This document shows positions 43,653 to 52,387 of a DNA stretch of 64,000 nucleotides, piece after piece. The notes beneath the pieces were generated by a model. That model saw nothing but the letters and a program-made list of their open reading frames with translations, was not told the origin of the DNA and ran no database searches. The position numbers and the translations under genes were made by a program. Origin of the DNA: Paenibacillus sp. MAHUQ-63. GTDB lineage: Bacteria > Bacillota > Bacilli > Paenibacillales > NBRC-103111. Every line of letters begins with the position of its first letter. Within the stretch, counting starts at the first letter, position 1. The DNA lies in the NCBI RefSeq assembly GCF_028765165.1, contig NZ_JARADB010000002.1:186001-250000 (forward strand), written 5' to 3'.

Positions 43653-44489
43653 ATGAGTCACTATCGTGACGCTGTGGGAGTGAATCGAATTTCTGTAGTC
43701 ATCATTGCGCAAGACGATGAATCGAGAATAGCTAATGCGATCGCCTCCTGCAAGCCTTTTGCAGACGAAATCGTTGTCGTCGACGGCGGGAGCAAGGACG
43801 GAACCGTCCGGGTTTCCAAGCAATTAGGCTGCAAAGTGTATGTGAACGCTTGGCCGGGTTATGCCAAGCAGCGTATATACGGCAGCGATCGTGCCGCCTA
43901 TGACTGGATCTTCGTCATTGATACGGACGAGGTGGTGAGCGAACAGCTGTCGGCCTCGATTCAGAAGCTGAAGAGGGAATTGGCCGATCCGTCCAAAGCG
44001 TACTCGGTTCTGCGGATCGGAGACTTCCTCGGACGCTGGATGGGGAAAGGCGAGAAGCTTGTCCGACTGTATAATCGTACGCAGATTCAATATAGGGATA
44101 GCTTGGTACACGAAACGCCGGATGTGGCGGGCGAAGATATCATATTCGTGCCGGGCGTACTCTGGCATTACGGTTTCCGCAGCATCCACGATCATCTTCA
44201 GCGCTTTAATAAATATACCGACCTGGAAGCGGAAGGCTCGGTAGCCATGGGCAAAAGATTCAGCTTGCTGCGGATGCTCGTTCGTCCTCCCTTACGATTC
44301 GTGCAGAAATATATCGTTCATGGCCTGTATAAGAAAGGGGTTCCCGGATTTGCAGTAGCTTTCTTCTGGGGTGTGTACGAATTCCTCATATGCATGAAAC
44401 AATACGAGCTTGGACTTGCCCGCAAACGTGTCAAGCAGTCCCAAGACGGGCCGATCAAGGAGGGAAAAGCTTATGCAACCCTACAATAA
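43653..44489 (+). CDS. Family 2 glycosyltransferase (WaaE/KdtX-like)
   Basis: A 278-residue GT2 enzyme of the branch that includes WaaE-like beta-glycosyltransferases. ISVVIIAQDDESRIANAIAS at the start, DEIVVVDGGSKDGT, WIFVIDTDEVVSEQL (DTD metal motif), LVRLYNRTQIQYRDSLVHETPD and VLWHYGFRSIHDHLQRFNKYT follow the family order. The C-terminal 50 residues carry a hydrophobic, probably membrane-associated helix. ATG 43653 follows GGGGGAGGGG. The gene overlaps the next by 17 bases. Confidence 0.9.
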   Translation: MSHYRDAVGVNRISVVIIAQDDESRIANAIASCKPFADEIVVVDGGSKDGTVRVSKQLGCKVYVNAWPGYAKQRIYGSDRAAYDWIFVIDTDEVVSEQLSASIQKLKRELADPSKAYSVLRIGDFLGRWMGKGEKLVRLYNRTQIQYRDSLVHETPDVAGEDIIFVPGVLWHYGFRSIHDHLQRFNKYTDLEAEGSVAMGKRFSLLRMLVRPPLRFVQKYIVHGLYKKGVPGFAVAFFWGVYEFLICMKQYELGLARKRVKQSQDGPIKEGKAYATLQ

Positions 44490-45735
44490 TTTGCGGATTC
44501 TGTGCACCGGAATGGGCTGGCCGTCCGCTCAGCCCGGCGGTTTAAATACGTATTTCAAGCATATCTGCGAGAGCTTGGCCAACCGTCATGAGCTTGAAGC
44601 TCTGGTATGCGTATCAAGCAAGCCGGAAGTGGTCGGACCCCTGCGCGTCACTAACGTCGCCAGTCCCGATTGGAAATTAAGCACAAGGCGCGATGCGTTC
44701 CGCATGCATGCGGCAGAATGGATGGATCAGCAGCGCGTTGACGTCGTATATGCACACTTTGCTCCTTACAGCATAGGTGTGGCGAAGGAGGCGAAGGCGC
44801 GCAATATTCCGGTTGTCATGACCTTCCATGGTCCCTGGAGCGAGGAAATAAGGCTTGAAGGGAAGGGGCTTAAGCATCGCTTCAAAACAATGGTTGCCAA
44901 AAGTTGGGAGATGAAAGCCTACCGGTTGGCGGACGCCTTCATCGTATTAAGCGAAACGTTCCGTGATATTCTTCATCGCCAGTACGGCGTCCCGCTGTCC
45001 AAGATCCATATTATCCCCGGAGGAGCGAATGTCTCACGGTTCAAACCGGCTGCGGATCGTTCGTCAATCAGAGAGAAATTGCAGCTGCCTGAAGGGAAGA
45101 CGATGGTGCTCACCTTGCGGAGGCTGGTCAACCGGATGGGGCTCATTCAATTGCTGGAAGCTTGGCGTGAGGTTGCCAGCGCAATGCCCGATGCCGTGCT
45201 GTTCATCGGCGGCAAAGGTCCGCTGCGGGAGGAGCTGGAGAGCCGGATAGCTGAGTATGGGCTGCAGTCAAGCGTCCGTTTGCTGGGCTACGTCCCCGAC
45301 AATGAGCTTGCCGAGTATTATCAAGCTGCGGATCTGTTCGTCGTCCCTTCTCAAGCCTTGGAAGGCTTCGGTTTAATTACCGTTGAGGCGATGGCGGCCG
45401 GCGTTCCGGTCATGGCTACTCCGATCGGCGGGAATCGTGAGATTCTTGAGAAATTCCGGCCCGATATGCTGTTCGCAGGCAAAGACAGCGGAGACATCGC
45501 CTCCGGATTGCTTCGGATCTTAAAGCATCCTGAACGGTGGCCGGGGAGCGAGCAGTGCAGAAGCCATGTGCTGGAGCATTATACGTGGGAGCGCGTATCT
45601 CAGCAGGTGAACGAAGTGTTTCATTCGGTTATCGACCTTCATCCGCATGCGAGTGGCGGGAAACAATCGGTTGAAGCGATGAGGAAAGGAGGACGGGAAC
45701 AAGATGAGGGTAGCTTATCTGGATCATACCGCTAG
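44473..45735 (+). CDS. Family 4 glycosyltransferase
   Basis: Retaining GT-B enzyme, about 420 residues. N-terminal acceptor half: ILCTGMGWPSAQPGGLNTYFKHICESL (core PSAQPGGLNTYF). C-terminal donor half: LTLRRLVNRMGLIQLLEAW, FIGGKGPLREELE, VRLLGYVPDNELAEYYQAADLFVVPS (core LGYVPDNELAEYY) and EGFGLITVEAMAAGVPV, the EX7E motif. ATG 44473 with AAGGAGGG upstream is the right start; the frame runs further up inside the preceding gene. It overlaps the next gene by 32 bases. Confidence 0.92.
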   Translation: MQPYNNLRILCTGMGWPSAQPGGLNTYFKHICESLANRHELEALVCVSSKPEVVGPLRVTNVASPDWKLSTRRDAFRMHAAEWMDQQRVDVVYAHFAPYSIGVAKEAKARNIPVVMTFHGPWSEEIRLEGKGLKHRFKTMVAKSWEMKAYRLADAFIVLSETFRDILHRQYGVPLSKIHIIPGGANVSRFKPAADRSSIREKLQLPEGKTMVLTLRRLVNRMGLIQLLEAWREVASAMPDAVLFIGGKGPLREELESRIAEYGLQSSVRLLGYVPDNELAEYYQAADLFVVPSQALEGFGLITVEAMAAGVPVMATPIGGNREILEKFRPDMLFAGKDSGDIASGLLRILKHPERWPGSEQCRSHVLEHYTWERVSQQVNEVFHSVIDLHPHASGGKQSVEAMRKGGREQDEGSLSGSYR

Positions 45736-46849
45736 ATGGAGCGGGGGGGAAGTCGCGCTATATAATCTCATAACGAATTTTGGCGAAGCCGTGGATCCGA
45801 TCGTGATTGTAGCCGAAGAGGGAGCGCTGGTCGATCGGTTAAGAGCCAAAGGAATCGATGTTCGCGTTATCCCTCTTAGCGATAAGGTGCGCAACCGCAA
45901 TCGGAATGCGGTGAATGTCCAAGCGATATCGGGTGCTATGGAGCTCCTGAGCTACGGGAGAAAGGTAGCCAAATTACTCAAAGCCGAGAAGGTTGCCTGT
46001 GTACATACGAATTCTTTGAAATCCGCTTTCTATGGAGCGGTAGCCGCCAAATGGGCAGGTATTCCGCTCATCTGGCATATTCGGGATCATATTGGAGTTC
46101 CCTATCTGAAGCCGATCGTTGCGCAGGCGATTCGCTGGATGTCCCGCTTGCTGCCGAATGGGGTCATCGCCAATTCCAACTCTACTTTGAATGCTTTGAA
46201 CTTGCCGAAATCCAAGAAAACCCTAGTCGTCTACTCGGCTTTCGCGAATTCAAAGATCAAGGCGGTACCGAAAGTGGAGAAGGCATGGCGTAAGCCCTAT
46301 GTCGTTTTACTTGTGGGCAGGCTTGCGGAGTGGAAAGGCCAACATATTCTGCTCGAAGCGGCCAAATCGTTTCTTCCTGACGAGCAGGTTCACTTCTGGT
46401 TGGCCGGGGACGCCTTATTTGGCGAGGATGCTTATAAGAAACGCCTGCTGCAGCAAATTGCAGACAATCAGTTGACTAATGTCACCTTACTGGGCCATGT
46501 GGACGATGTGCAAGGCTTGATGCAGAAAGCGGACTTGCTGGTGCATACCTCGATCACGCCGGAGCCTTTCGGCCAAGTGATTGTGGAGGGCATGGCAGCC
46601 GGCTTGCCGGTCATTGCTTCCAATGAAGGCGGTCCGACCGAGACCGTCGTACATGGTGAAACAGGGCTTCTCATTCAGCCGGGTGACCCGGTCGTCCTGA
46701 CGGATGCCATTCGCTATCTGCTGGAGCATCCTGAAGAGCGGCGCAAAATGAGCGAGAATGGCCTCAAGCGCGTGGAGCAGCATTTTGTCATCGAACGAAC
46801 GGTTACCCAAATCACTCATTACTATGCAGGCTTCATTGCGAACTCGTGA
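45704..46849 (+). CDS. Family 4 glycosyltransferase
   Basis: GT-B enzyme of 381 residues. The N-terminus, RVAYLDHTARWSGGEVALYNLI, has the GGE acceptor-side loop; WHIRDHIGVPYLKP, VLLVGRLAEWKGQHILLEA, and EPFGQVIVEGMAAGLPVIASNEGGPTE (EX7E core EPFGQVIVEGMAAG) follow. AAAGGAGGA lies 11 bases before the ATG. The middle gene of three consecutive GT4 genes. Confidence 0.92.
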   Translation: MRVAYLDHTARWSGGEVALYNLITNFGEAVDPIVIVAEEGALVDRLRAKGIDVRVIPLSDKVRNRNRNAVNVQAISGAMELLSYGRKVAKLLKAEKVACVHTNSLKSAFYGAVAAKWAGIPLIWHIRDHIGVPYLKPIVAQAIRWMSRLLPNGVIANSNSTLNALNLPKSKKTLVVYSAFANSKIKAVPKVEKAWRKPYVVLLVGRLAEWKGQHILLEAAKSFLPDEQVHFWLAGDALFGEDAYKKRLLQQIADNQLTNVTLLGHVDDVQGLMQKADLLVHTSITPEPFGQVIVEGMAAGLPVIASNEGGPTETVVHGETGLLIQPGDPVVLTDAIRYLLEHPEERRKMSENGLKRVEQHFVIERTVTQITHYYAGFIANS

Positions 46850-46879
46850 TGATCCCATAGTGAGTAAAGGATGGATCAA

Positions 46880-47980
46880 ATGAAAATAGCAATTGCGCAT
46901 GATTATTTGGTTCAAATGGGCGGAGCCGAAAGAGTTGTCGAGGTCTTTCACCAAATGTATCCGAGTGCACCCATTTATACGACCATGGTAAGCAACAATC
47001 GTCTGCTCGATGAGCTGCGGGATGCGGATATACGGGCTTCCTGGCTGCAGAAAATGCCCGGAGGAAAGAGCCATTTCAAAGGCATGCTTCCGTTATACCC
47101 GCTTGCGATCAAGGATTTCGACTTCCGGGAGTTTGACATTGTGCTTAGCTCAAGCAGCGCCTTCATGAAAAGTATACAGGTGCCGAAGCATACGTTTCAT
47201 CTCTGTTACTGCCATACGCCGATGCGCTTTGCTTGGGATTATGACACTTATATGGAACGGCAATCCAAATCCAACGTGATGAAGGGCCTTTTGAAGATAT
47301 ATATCAATCAGCTCAAGCAATGGGATCAAAAGACGTCTGCGAATGTGAATCAGTTTATTGCCAATTCCTCCGTCGTGAAGAAACGGATTCGCAATTATTA
47401 TCATCGCGATGCCGATGTTATTTTTCCGCCGATCAATACGAGCCGCTTTCACAGCTCACCGGTCATTGACGACTATTATTTGATCGTCTCCAGACTGGTC
47501 TCCTACAAACGAATCGATCTGGCCGTAGAAGCGTTTAATCGAAACGGGCTGCCCTTGTACATCGTGGGCGAGGGTCCCGATCTGGTCAGACTGAAGGCGA
47601 TGGCCAAAGGGAATGTTCGATTCCTCGGAAGATTGGATGACGGTACAGTGACCGAGATGATGGCGCAGTGCCGGGCGTTAATTTTCCCGGGCGAAGAGGA
47701 CTTCGGCATTACGCCCCTGGAGGCGAATGCGGCGGGAAGACCTGTCGTTGCGTATCAGGCGGGTGGCGCGCTGGATACGATCGTGCCTCATGTGAACGGC
47801 GTGTTCTTCAAGCGCCAGGAGGTGGAGGATCTGCTGCTCGCCATTGAGGAAGTGGAGGATCATGCTTGGAACGTGAAGCAAATCGTTCAGCACGCGCAGA
47901 AATTCGATGAGAAAACATTTATGGATAAATTGAAAAATTACATGACAAAAGCGTATCAACAATTCAGAGAGGGGCAATGA
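46880..47980 (+). CDS. Family 4 glycosyltransferase (WbaZ-like)
   Basis: GT-B enzyme of about 366 residues, closest in look to WbaZ/mannosyltransferase-type GT4 proteins: IAIAHDYLVQMGGAERVVEVFHQMYP (core HDYLVQMGGAERVVEV), HLCYCHTPMRFAWDYD, VSRLVSYKRIDLAVEAFN, and EEDFGITPLEANAAGRPVVAY (EX7E). ATG 46880 is preferred, since AAAGGA lies nine bases upstream; an in-frame ATG at 46871 has no site. With a ManC-like gene downstream, a mannose or GDP-sugar donor is plausible (inference). Confidence 0.9.
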   Translation: MKIAIAHDYLVQMGGAERVVEVFHQMYPSAPIYTTMVSNNRLLDELRDADIRASWLQKMPGGKSHFKGMLPLYPLAIKDFDFREFDIVLSSSSAFMKSIQVPKHTFHLCYCHTPMRFAWDYDTYMERQSKSNVMKGLLKIYINQLKQWDQKTSANVNQFIANSSVVKKRIRNYYHRDADVIFPPINTSRFHSSPVIDDYYLIVSRLVSYKRIDLAVEAFNRNGLPLYIVGEGPDLVRLKAMAKGNVRFLGRLDDGTVTEMMAQCRALIFPGEEDFGITPLEANAAGRPVVAYQAGGALDTIVPHVNGVFFKRQEVEDLLLAIEEVEDHAWNVKQIVQHAQKFDEKTFMDKLKNYMTKAYQQFREGQ

Positions 47981-47984
47981 TTGT

Positions 47985-49316
47985 ATGGATATTGCAGTGA
48001 TCGGAACGGGTTATGTGGGATTGGTCTCCGGGGTGTGCTTCGCGGAAACGGGCAATAACGTGATCTGTGTGGACCAGGATATGCGGAAAATCGAAAAACT
48101 GCAAAATTTGATTTCCCCGATCTATGAACCCGGCATCGAGCCGCTCATGGAGAAAAATCTGCATGCCGGCCGGCTGGCCTTTACGACGGATTTGGCTGAC
48201 GCGATCGGCAAGTCGCAGCTCGTGATTATTGCCGTAGGTACCCCTTCATTGCCTAATGGCGAGGCGGATTTGTCTTATATCGAGCAGGCGGCTGCGGAGA
48301 TTGGCCGAGCGATGAACGGTTATAAAATCATTGCCACGAAAAGCACGGTTCCCGTAGGTACGAACGAGCATATTCAATCGATAATTGCCATGAATACGCA
48401 GCATGCTTATGACGTCGTATCCATTCCGGAGTTTCTGCGGGAAGGTTCAGCCATTGAAGATACGCTGCATCCGGACCGAATCGTCATCGGGCTTGATAAT
48501 CCGAGTCTGGCCGAACCTCTCACGGAGCTGCACCGAGCGTTCACCGAGCAAATTTTTGTCACAAGCATCCGGAGCGCAGAGATGATCAAGTACGCATCGA
48601 ACGCTTTCTTGGCTACTAAAATTTCGTTCATTAATGAAATCTCTAATATTTGCGAGAAAGTGGGCGCCGATGTGACGGAGGTTGCCAAAGGGATGGGGCA
48701 AGACAAGCGAATCGGCTCTTCCTTCCTGAATGCCGGTATCGGCTATGGAGGGTCTTGCTTCCCCAAAGACACCGACGCCTTGATTCAAATTGCCGGCAAC
48801 GTCGATTATGAGTTTCAATTGCTCAAGTCCGTCGTGGAAGTGAATAAATCGCAGCGGTACAAAGTGATTGCCAAGCTGGAAGCGTCTCTGGGACCGCTTA
48901 GCGGCAAAACGGTAGGCATTTGGGGATTATCCTTCAAGCCGAACACGGACGATATTCGTTATGCGCCTTCGATTGAGATCGTTGAGACGCTGATCCGGGC
49001 AGGAGCAAGGCTGAAGCTGTACGATCCCATCGCCATGGATAAGTTCAGAGAGCGCATCGATCATCCGGCGATTCAATGGTGCGAGACTGCCATGGAAGCC
49101 GCTGGCGGCGCCGATGCGCTTTGCTTGCTGACGGATTGGGAGGAATTCAAAGCTGCCCCGTTGTCACAGCTCATTTTCATCATGGAACAGCCGATTCTTA
49201 TCGATGGCCGCAATGTGTACAGCCAAGAGCAGATTCAAGGAACCGGGCTCAAATATTATTCCGTCGGACGGCCGGACTTGGTTGGCGTATCCAAGCCCAA
49301 AGCTCTCGTCAGATAA
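47985..49316 (+). CDS. ugd: UDP-glucose 6-dehydrogenase
   Basis: Oxidises UDP-glucose to UDP-glucuronate with two NAD+. The 443-residue protein has the N-terminal dinucleotide motif IAVIGTGYVGLVSGVCFA, then AVGTPSLPNGEADLSYIE, ATKSTVPVGT, the catalytic segment GYGGSCFPKDTDAL with Cys258, and the C-terminal WGLSFKPNTDDIRYAPS. AGAGGGG precedes the ATG. It supplies glucuronic acid for the polymer and sits four bases after a GT4 gene. Confidence 0.95.
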   Translation: MDIAVIGTGYVGLVSGVCFAETGNNVICVDQDMRKIEKLQNLISPIYEPGIEPLMEKNLHAGRLAFTTDLADAIGKSQLVIIAVGTPSLPNGEADLSYIEQAAAEIGRAMNGYKIIATKSTVPVGTNEHIQSIIAMNTQHAYDVVSIPEFLREGSAIEDTLHPDRIVIGLDNPSLAEPLTELHRAFTEQIFVTSIRSAEMIKYASNAFLATKISFINEISNICEKVGADVTEVAKGMGQDKRIGSSFLNAGIGYGGSCFPKDTDALIQIAGNVDYEFQLLKSVVEVNKSQRYKVIAKLEASLGPLSGKTVGIWGLSFKPNTDDIRYAPSIEIVETLIRAGARLKLYDPIAMDKFRERIDHPAIQWCETAMEAAGGADALCLLTDWEEFKAAPLSQLIFIMEQPILIDGRNVYSQEQIQGTGLKYYSVGRPDLVGVSKPKALVR

Positions 49317-49360
49317 CCGGCTTGCATCATTACCAATAAACCGAATGGAGCGTGGTATAC

Positions 49361-50731
49361 ATGAAATTGATTCTTCTTTCCGGCGGGTCGGGGAAACGGC
49401 TGTGGCCTTTGTCCAACGATGCCAGATCCAAGCAATTCTTGAAGGTGCTTGAGGATGAGCAAGGCAGAGACGAGTCCATGGTTCAACGTGTATGGAGACA
49501 ACTGAAGCATACAGGTCTTGGCGAGGATGCGTACTTGGCGACGAACCGCTCCCAGGTTGAAATGATTGTAAGCCAACTCGGCGGAGAAGCTCCGCTGATT
49601 ATCGAGCCAGAGCGGAGAGATACGTTTCCGGCCATCGCCCTCGCAGCCGCCTATATGTATGATGTGGAGAGTCTGCCGCTCAGTACCGTGATCACGGTAC
49701 TGCCCGTAGATCCGTACGTCGATGAAGCTTTCTTTCAGAAAATTAAACAATTGGAAGAGGTGCTGCACGAAACGGAAGCCAATTTAGCGTTAATGGGGGT
49801 CGTGCCGACGGTTCCGTCTGAGAAATACGGCTACATCGTTCCATCGGAGGAACGTCTGGAAGGGACCGAGGCGCACGCCGTCCAATATTTCTTCGAGAAG
49901 CCGAACCGTGAACAGGCGGCTGTCCTCATCGATCAGAAAGCGCTGTGGAATTGCGGCGTCTTCGCATTCCGTCTCGGCTATCTCATTGAAGTCATGATGG
50001 ATAAAGGAATCCCTATTCAATATGAGGAAATGATTCGAAACTATCATAAATTAACGAAAATTAGCTTTGACTACGAAGTCGTCGAGAAGGAAGCCAGCAT
50101 CGTCGTGGTACCCTACGACGGTTTTTGGAAGGATTTGGGAACTTGGAATACCCTCACGGAGGAAATGGGACGTTCCCAAATCGGAACAGGCATCGTAACG
50201 ACAGATTGCGAGAATACTCATCTGATCAATGAGCTCGACATCCCTGTCACCGTGATCGGCATCCATGACGCCGTCGTTGCCGTGAGTCCGGATGGCATTC
50301 TAGTGACGAACAAGTCGGAGAGCCCCCGCATCAAGGAAGTGATGAAAACCATCGAACACCGGCCGATGTACGAGGAGCGCAGATGGGGACGATATCGCGT
50401 CATCGACTACGTCAAATACGCTGAGGACAATGAGGTGCTGACGAAACGAATTCTTGTTCACGCCGGTAAAAATATCAGTTATCAGCTGCATTATAAACGT
50501 AGTGAAGTATGGACTATCGTGAGCGGCGTTGCGGATATTATCATTAACGATAAGCTATATCAGGTGAAGCCTGGCGATGTTGTGCGGATTCCGGAAGGAA
50601 CCAGACATAGTATACGGGCCATCACGGATGTTGAATTTATCGAGGTTCAAAGCGGTTCCGATCTGGTCGAAGAGGATATCGTTCGCATATGTATGGACTG
50701 GAAGGACATCTCCCTTCACCAATTTATTTAA
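49361..50731 (+). CDS. Mannose-1-phosphate guanylyltransferase (ManC type, cupin fused)
   Basis: About 456 residues. The N-terminal nucleotidyltransferase starts LILLSGGSGKRLWPLSNDARSKQFL, with the following EPERRDTFPAIALAAAYM, VLPVDPYVDE (in place of the usual LPADH), SEKYGYIVPS and FFEKPNREQA. The C-terminal ~110 residues form a type II phosphomannose-isomerase-like cupin: WGRYRVIDY, ISYQLHYKRSEVWTIVSG, VKPGDVVRIPEGTRHSI. It should make GDP-mannose, with possible isomerase activity. ATG 49361 follows GGAG at 10 bases; the earlier GTG at 49352 is part of the leader. Confidence 0.87.
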   Translation: MKLILLSGGSGKRLWPLSNDARSKQFLKVLEDEQGRDESMVQRVWRQLKHTGLGEDAYLATNRSQVEMIVSQLGGEAPLIIEPERRDTFPAIALAAAYMYDVESLPLSTVITVLPVDPYVDEAFFQKIKQLEEVLHETEANLALMGVVPTVPSEKYGYIVPSEERLEGTEAHAVQYFFEKPNREQAAVLIDQKALWNCGVFAFRLGYLIEVMMDKGIPIQYEEMIRNYHKLTKISFDYEVVEKEASIVVVPYDGFWKDLGTWNTLTEEMGRSQIGTGIVTTDCENTHLINELDIPVTVIGIHDAVVAVSPDGILVTNKSESPRIKEVMKTIEHRPMYEERRWGRYRVIDYVKYAEDNEVLTKRILVHAGKNISYQLHYKRSEVWTIVSGVADIIINDKLYQVKPGDVVRIPEGTRHSIRAITDVEFIEVQSGSDLVEEDIVRICMDWKDISLHQFI

Positions 50732-50892
50732 GTTTTGTTTTGAAACAAAGAACCGCCTTCTGTTCGAATTGGGGAATGGAAGGCGATTCCTTGTTTGAAG
50801 GCATAGCTGTATGTAAGGTTTGTGCCGATATATATTTTATATTTTATTTATTCAAGAAGATGGTGAATTCTATTGTGGCAGAGGCGGGTGTA

Positions 50893-52368
50893 ATGAAGAA
50901 GGTGGTTTCCTTATTGTTCGTGCTCTCTTTACTATTTCAACCGCAAGCTACGGCGTCGGCTGCTCCGGTCAACCCGCAAGCGTCGGTTGAAGCTAGGGAA
51001 GTGCTGCATCAATTATATGCCATCTCGGGCATAAGCACGATTAGCGGGCAGCACGATTACCTGGAAAGTCCGGATGAAATGACGAACCGTGTGAAGGATT
51101 GGACAGGGAAATATCCCGGACTTCATGGCTATGAATTCGGCGGGATTATGAATCAATCCGCCGGTCAACTGGCGGCGTTAAGACAAAAGGTTGTGAACAG
51201 CGCCATCGCCTGGCATCAGGCCGGCGGGCTGGTCACGCTATCGTATCATCAAAATATTCCCGGTACATGCCTATGTTGGTCGAATGTGCAGAAGGAGATG
51301 AGCCAAGCGGATTTCGACAAGTACGTAACCCCGGGCACTCCCCAATATACGAAACTGCTTGCCGATTTGGATGAAACGGCGGCTTATTTGGCGAAACTGA
51401 AGGATGCGGGAGTTCCCGTGCTATGGCGGCCCTATCATGAGATGAATGGGAATTGGTTCTGGTGGGGCCAGAAGGACAACTTCTCGGCGCTCTGGAATAT
51501 CATGTACGACCGATTCGTGCGTGTGCATAAGCTGGATAATCTGCTCTGGGTGTGGAGTCCCATTGCGCCCAATGCGCATGCCGACCCTTATGAGGCCACA
51601 TATCCGGGGGCCAATAAAGTGGATGTACTGGCGGTCGATATTTATAATAATGATTACCATCCGGATTATTATCAGCAAATCGTGCGATTGGCAGGCGGCA
51701 AACCCGTGGCGATCGGCGAGAACGGTGAGCTGCCAAGTGCGGACGTATTGAAGAATCAGCCCCGATGGGCCTATTTCATGACCTGGGGCAAGATGCTGAG
51801 TGAAAATAATCATAAAGAGGAAATCAAGTCGTTCTACTCGAATTCGAATATTCTTAGCAGGGAATTTTTCCGGACCGGGCCTATCAAACAGCCGCAGATA
51901 CAACCGGTATTGCCGATATCGCCGGCGCCAGTAACGCCGGTTAGAAGAAACGGATTGCGGGGCGAATATTTTGATAACAAGGATTTGACCGGGCTGAAGG
52001 AGACGAAGACGGATACCCAAATAAATTTCAATTGGTCTAAGTCAGCCGCTTTGCCATCTTTGCAAGCAGATACGTTCTCCGTGAGATGGACGGGGAAGCT
52101 CGTACCCGCTTATACCGAAACCTATCAAATCTCTTCCGTTAGCGACGATGGGATTCGTGTCTGGGTGAACGGCAAGTTGGTTATCGACAGTTGGTTTAAT
52201 CAGAGCTGGGTGGAACGAACCGGAACGATTGAACTTACCGCAGGTGTACCTGTTGACTTGAAAGTCGAGTATTACGATAATCTGAACGGTGCTGCTGTCA
52301 AACTGATGTGGAAGAGCCCTTCCCAAGCCAAAGAAATAATTCCAGCGAATGACTTATTACTACCATGA
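50893..52368 (+). CDS. Secreted GH26 glycoside hydrolase with PA14 domain
   Basis: Exported endo-acting hydrolase, probably beta-mannanase-like, about 491 residues. Signal peptide 1-23 (ATASAAP); GH26 domain (~30-335) with acid/base Glu183 in WRPYHEMNGNWFWWG and nucleophile Glu276 in AIGENGELP; then a linker with many Pro; and a C-terminal PA14 domain (~355-490) with RGEYFDNKDLTG and SDDGIRVWVNGKLVIDSW. I choose ATG 50893 because it opens a clean signal peptide (MKKVVSLLFVLSLL); upstream in-frame codons read as untranslated leader. It sits inside the polymer operon after ManC, so it likely trims or releases the cell's own mannose-containing polysaccharide rather than dietary mannan (inference). 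Confidence 0.88.
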   Translation: MKKVVSLLFVLSLLFQPQATASAAPVNPQASVEAREVLHQLYAISGISTISGQHDYLESPDEMTNRVKDWTGKYPGLHGYEFGGIMNQSAGQLAALRQKVVNSAIAWHQAGGLVTLSYHQNIPGTCLCWSNVQKEMSQADFDKYVTPGTPQYTKLLADLDETAAYLAKLKDAGVPVLWRPYHEMNGNWFWWGQKDNFSALWNIMYDRFVRVHKLDNLLWVWSPIAPNAHADPYEATYPGANKVDVLAVDIYNNDYHPDYYQQIVRLAGGKPVAIGENGELPSADVLKNQPRWAYFMTWGKMLSENNHKEEIKSFYSNSNILSREFFRTGPIKQPQIQPVLPISPAPVTPVRRNGLRGEYFDNKDLTGLKETKTDTQINFNWSKSAALPSLQADTFSVRWTGKLVPAYTETYQISSVSDDGIRVWVNGKLVIDSWFNQSWVERTGTIELTAGVPVDLKVEYYDNLNGAAVKLMWKSPSQAKEIIPANDLLLP

Positions 52369-52387
52369 GGGTTGAGAGGTGTCTAAC

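Noticed and set aside
50689..50892. Extended N-terminus for the GH26 gene
   Set aside because: The in-frame codons upstream overlap the ManC gene and lack a signal-peptide pattern; ATG 50893 gives a proper export signal.
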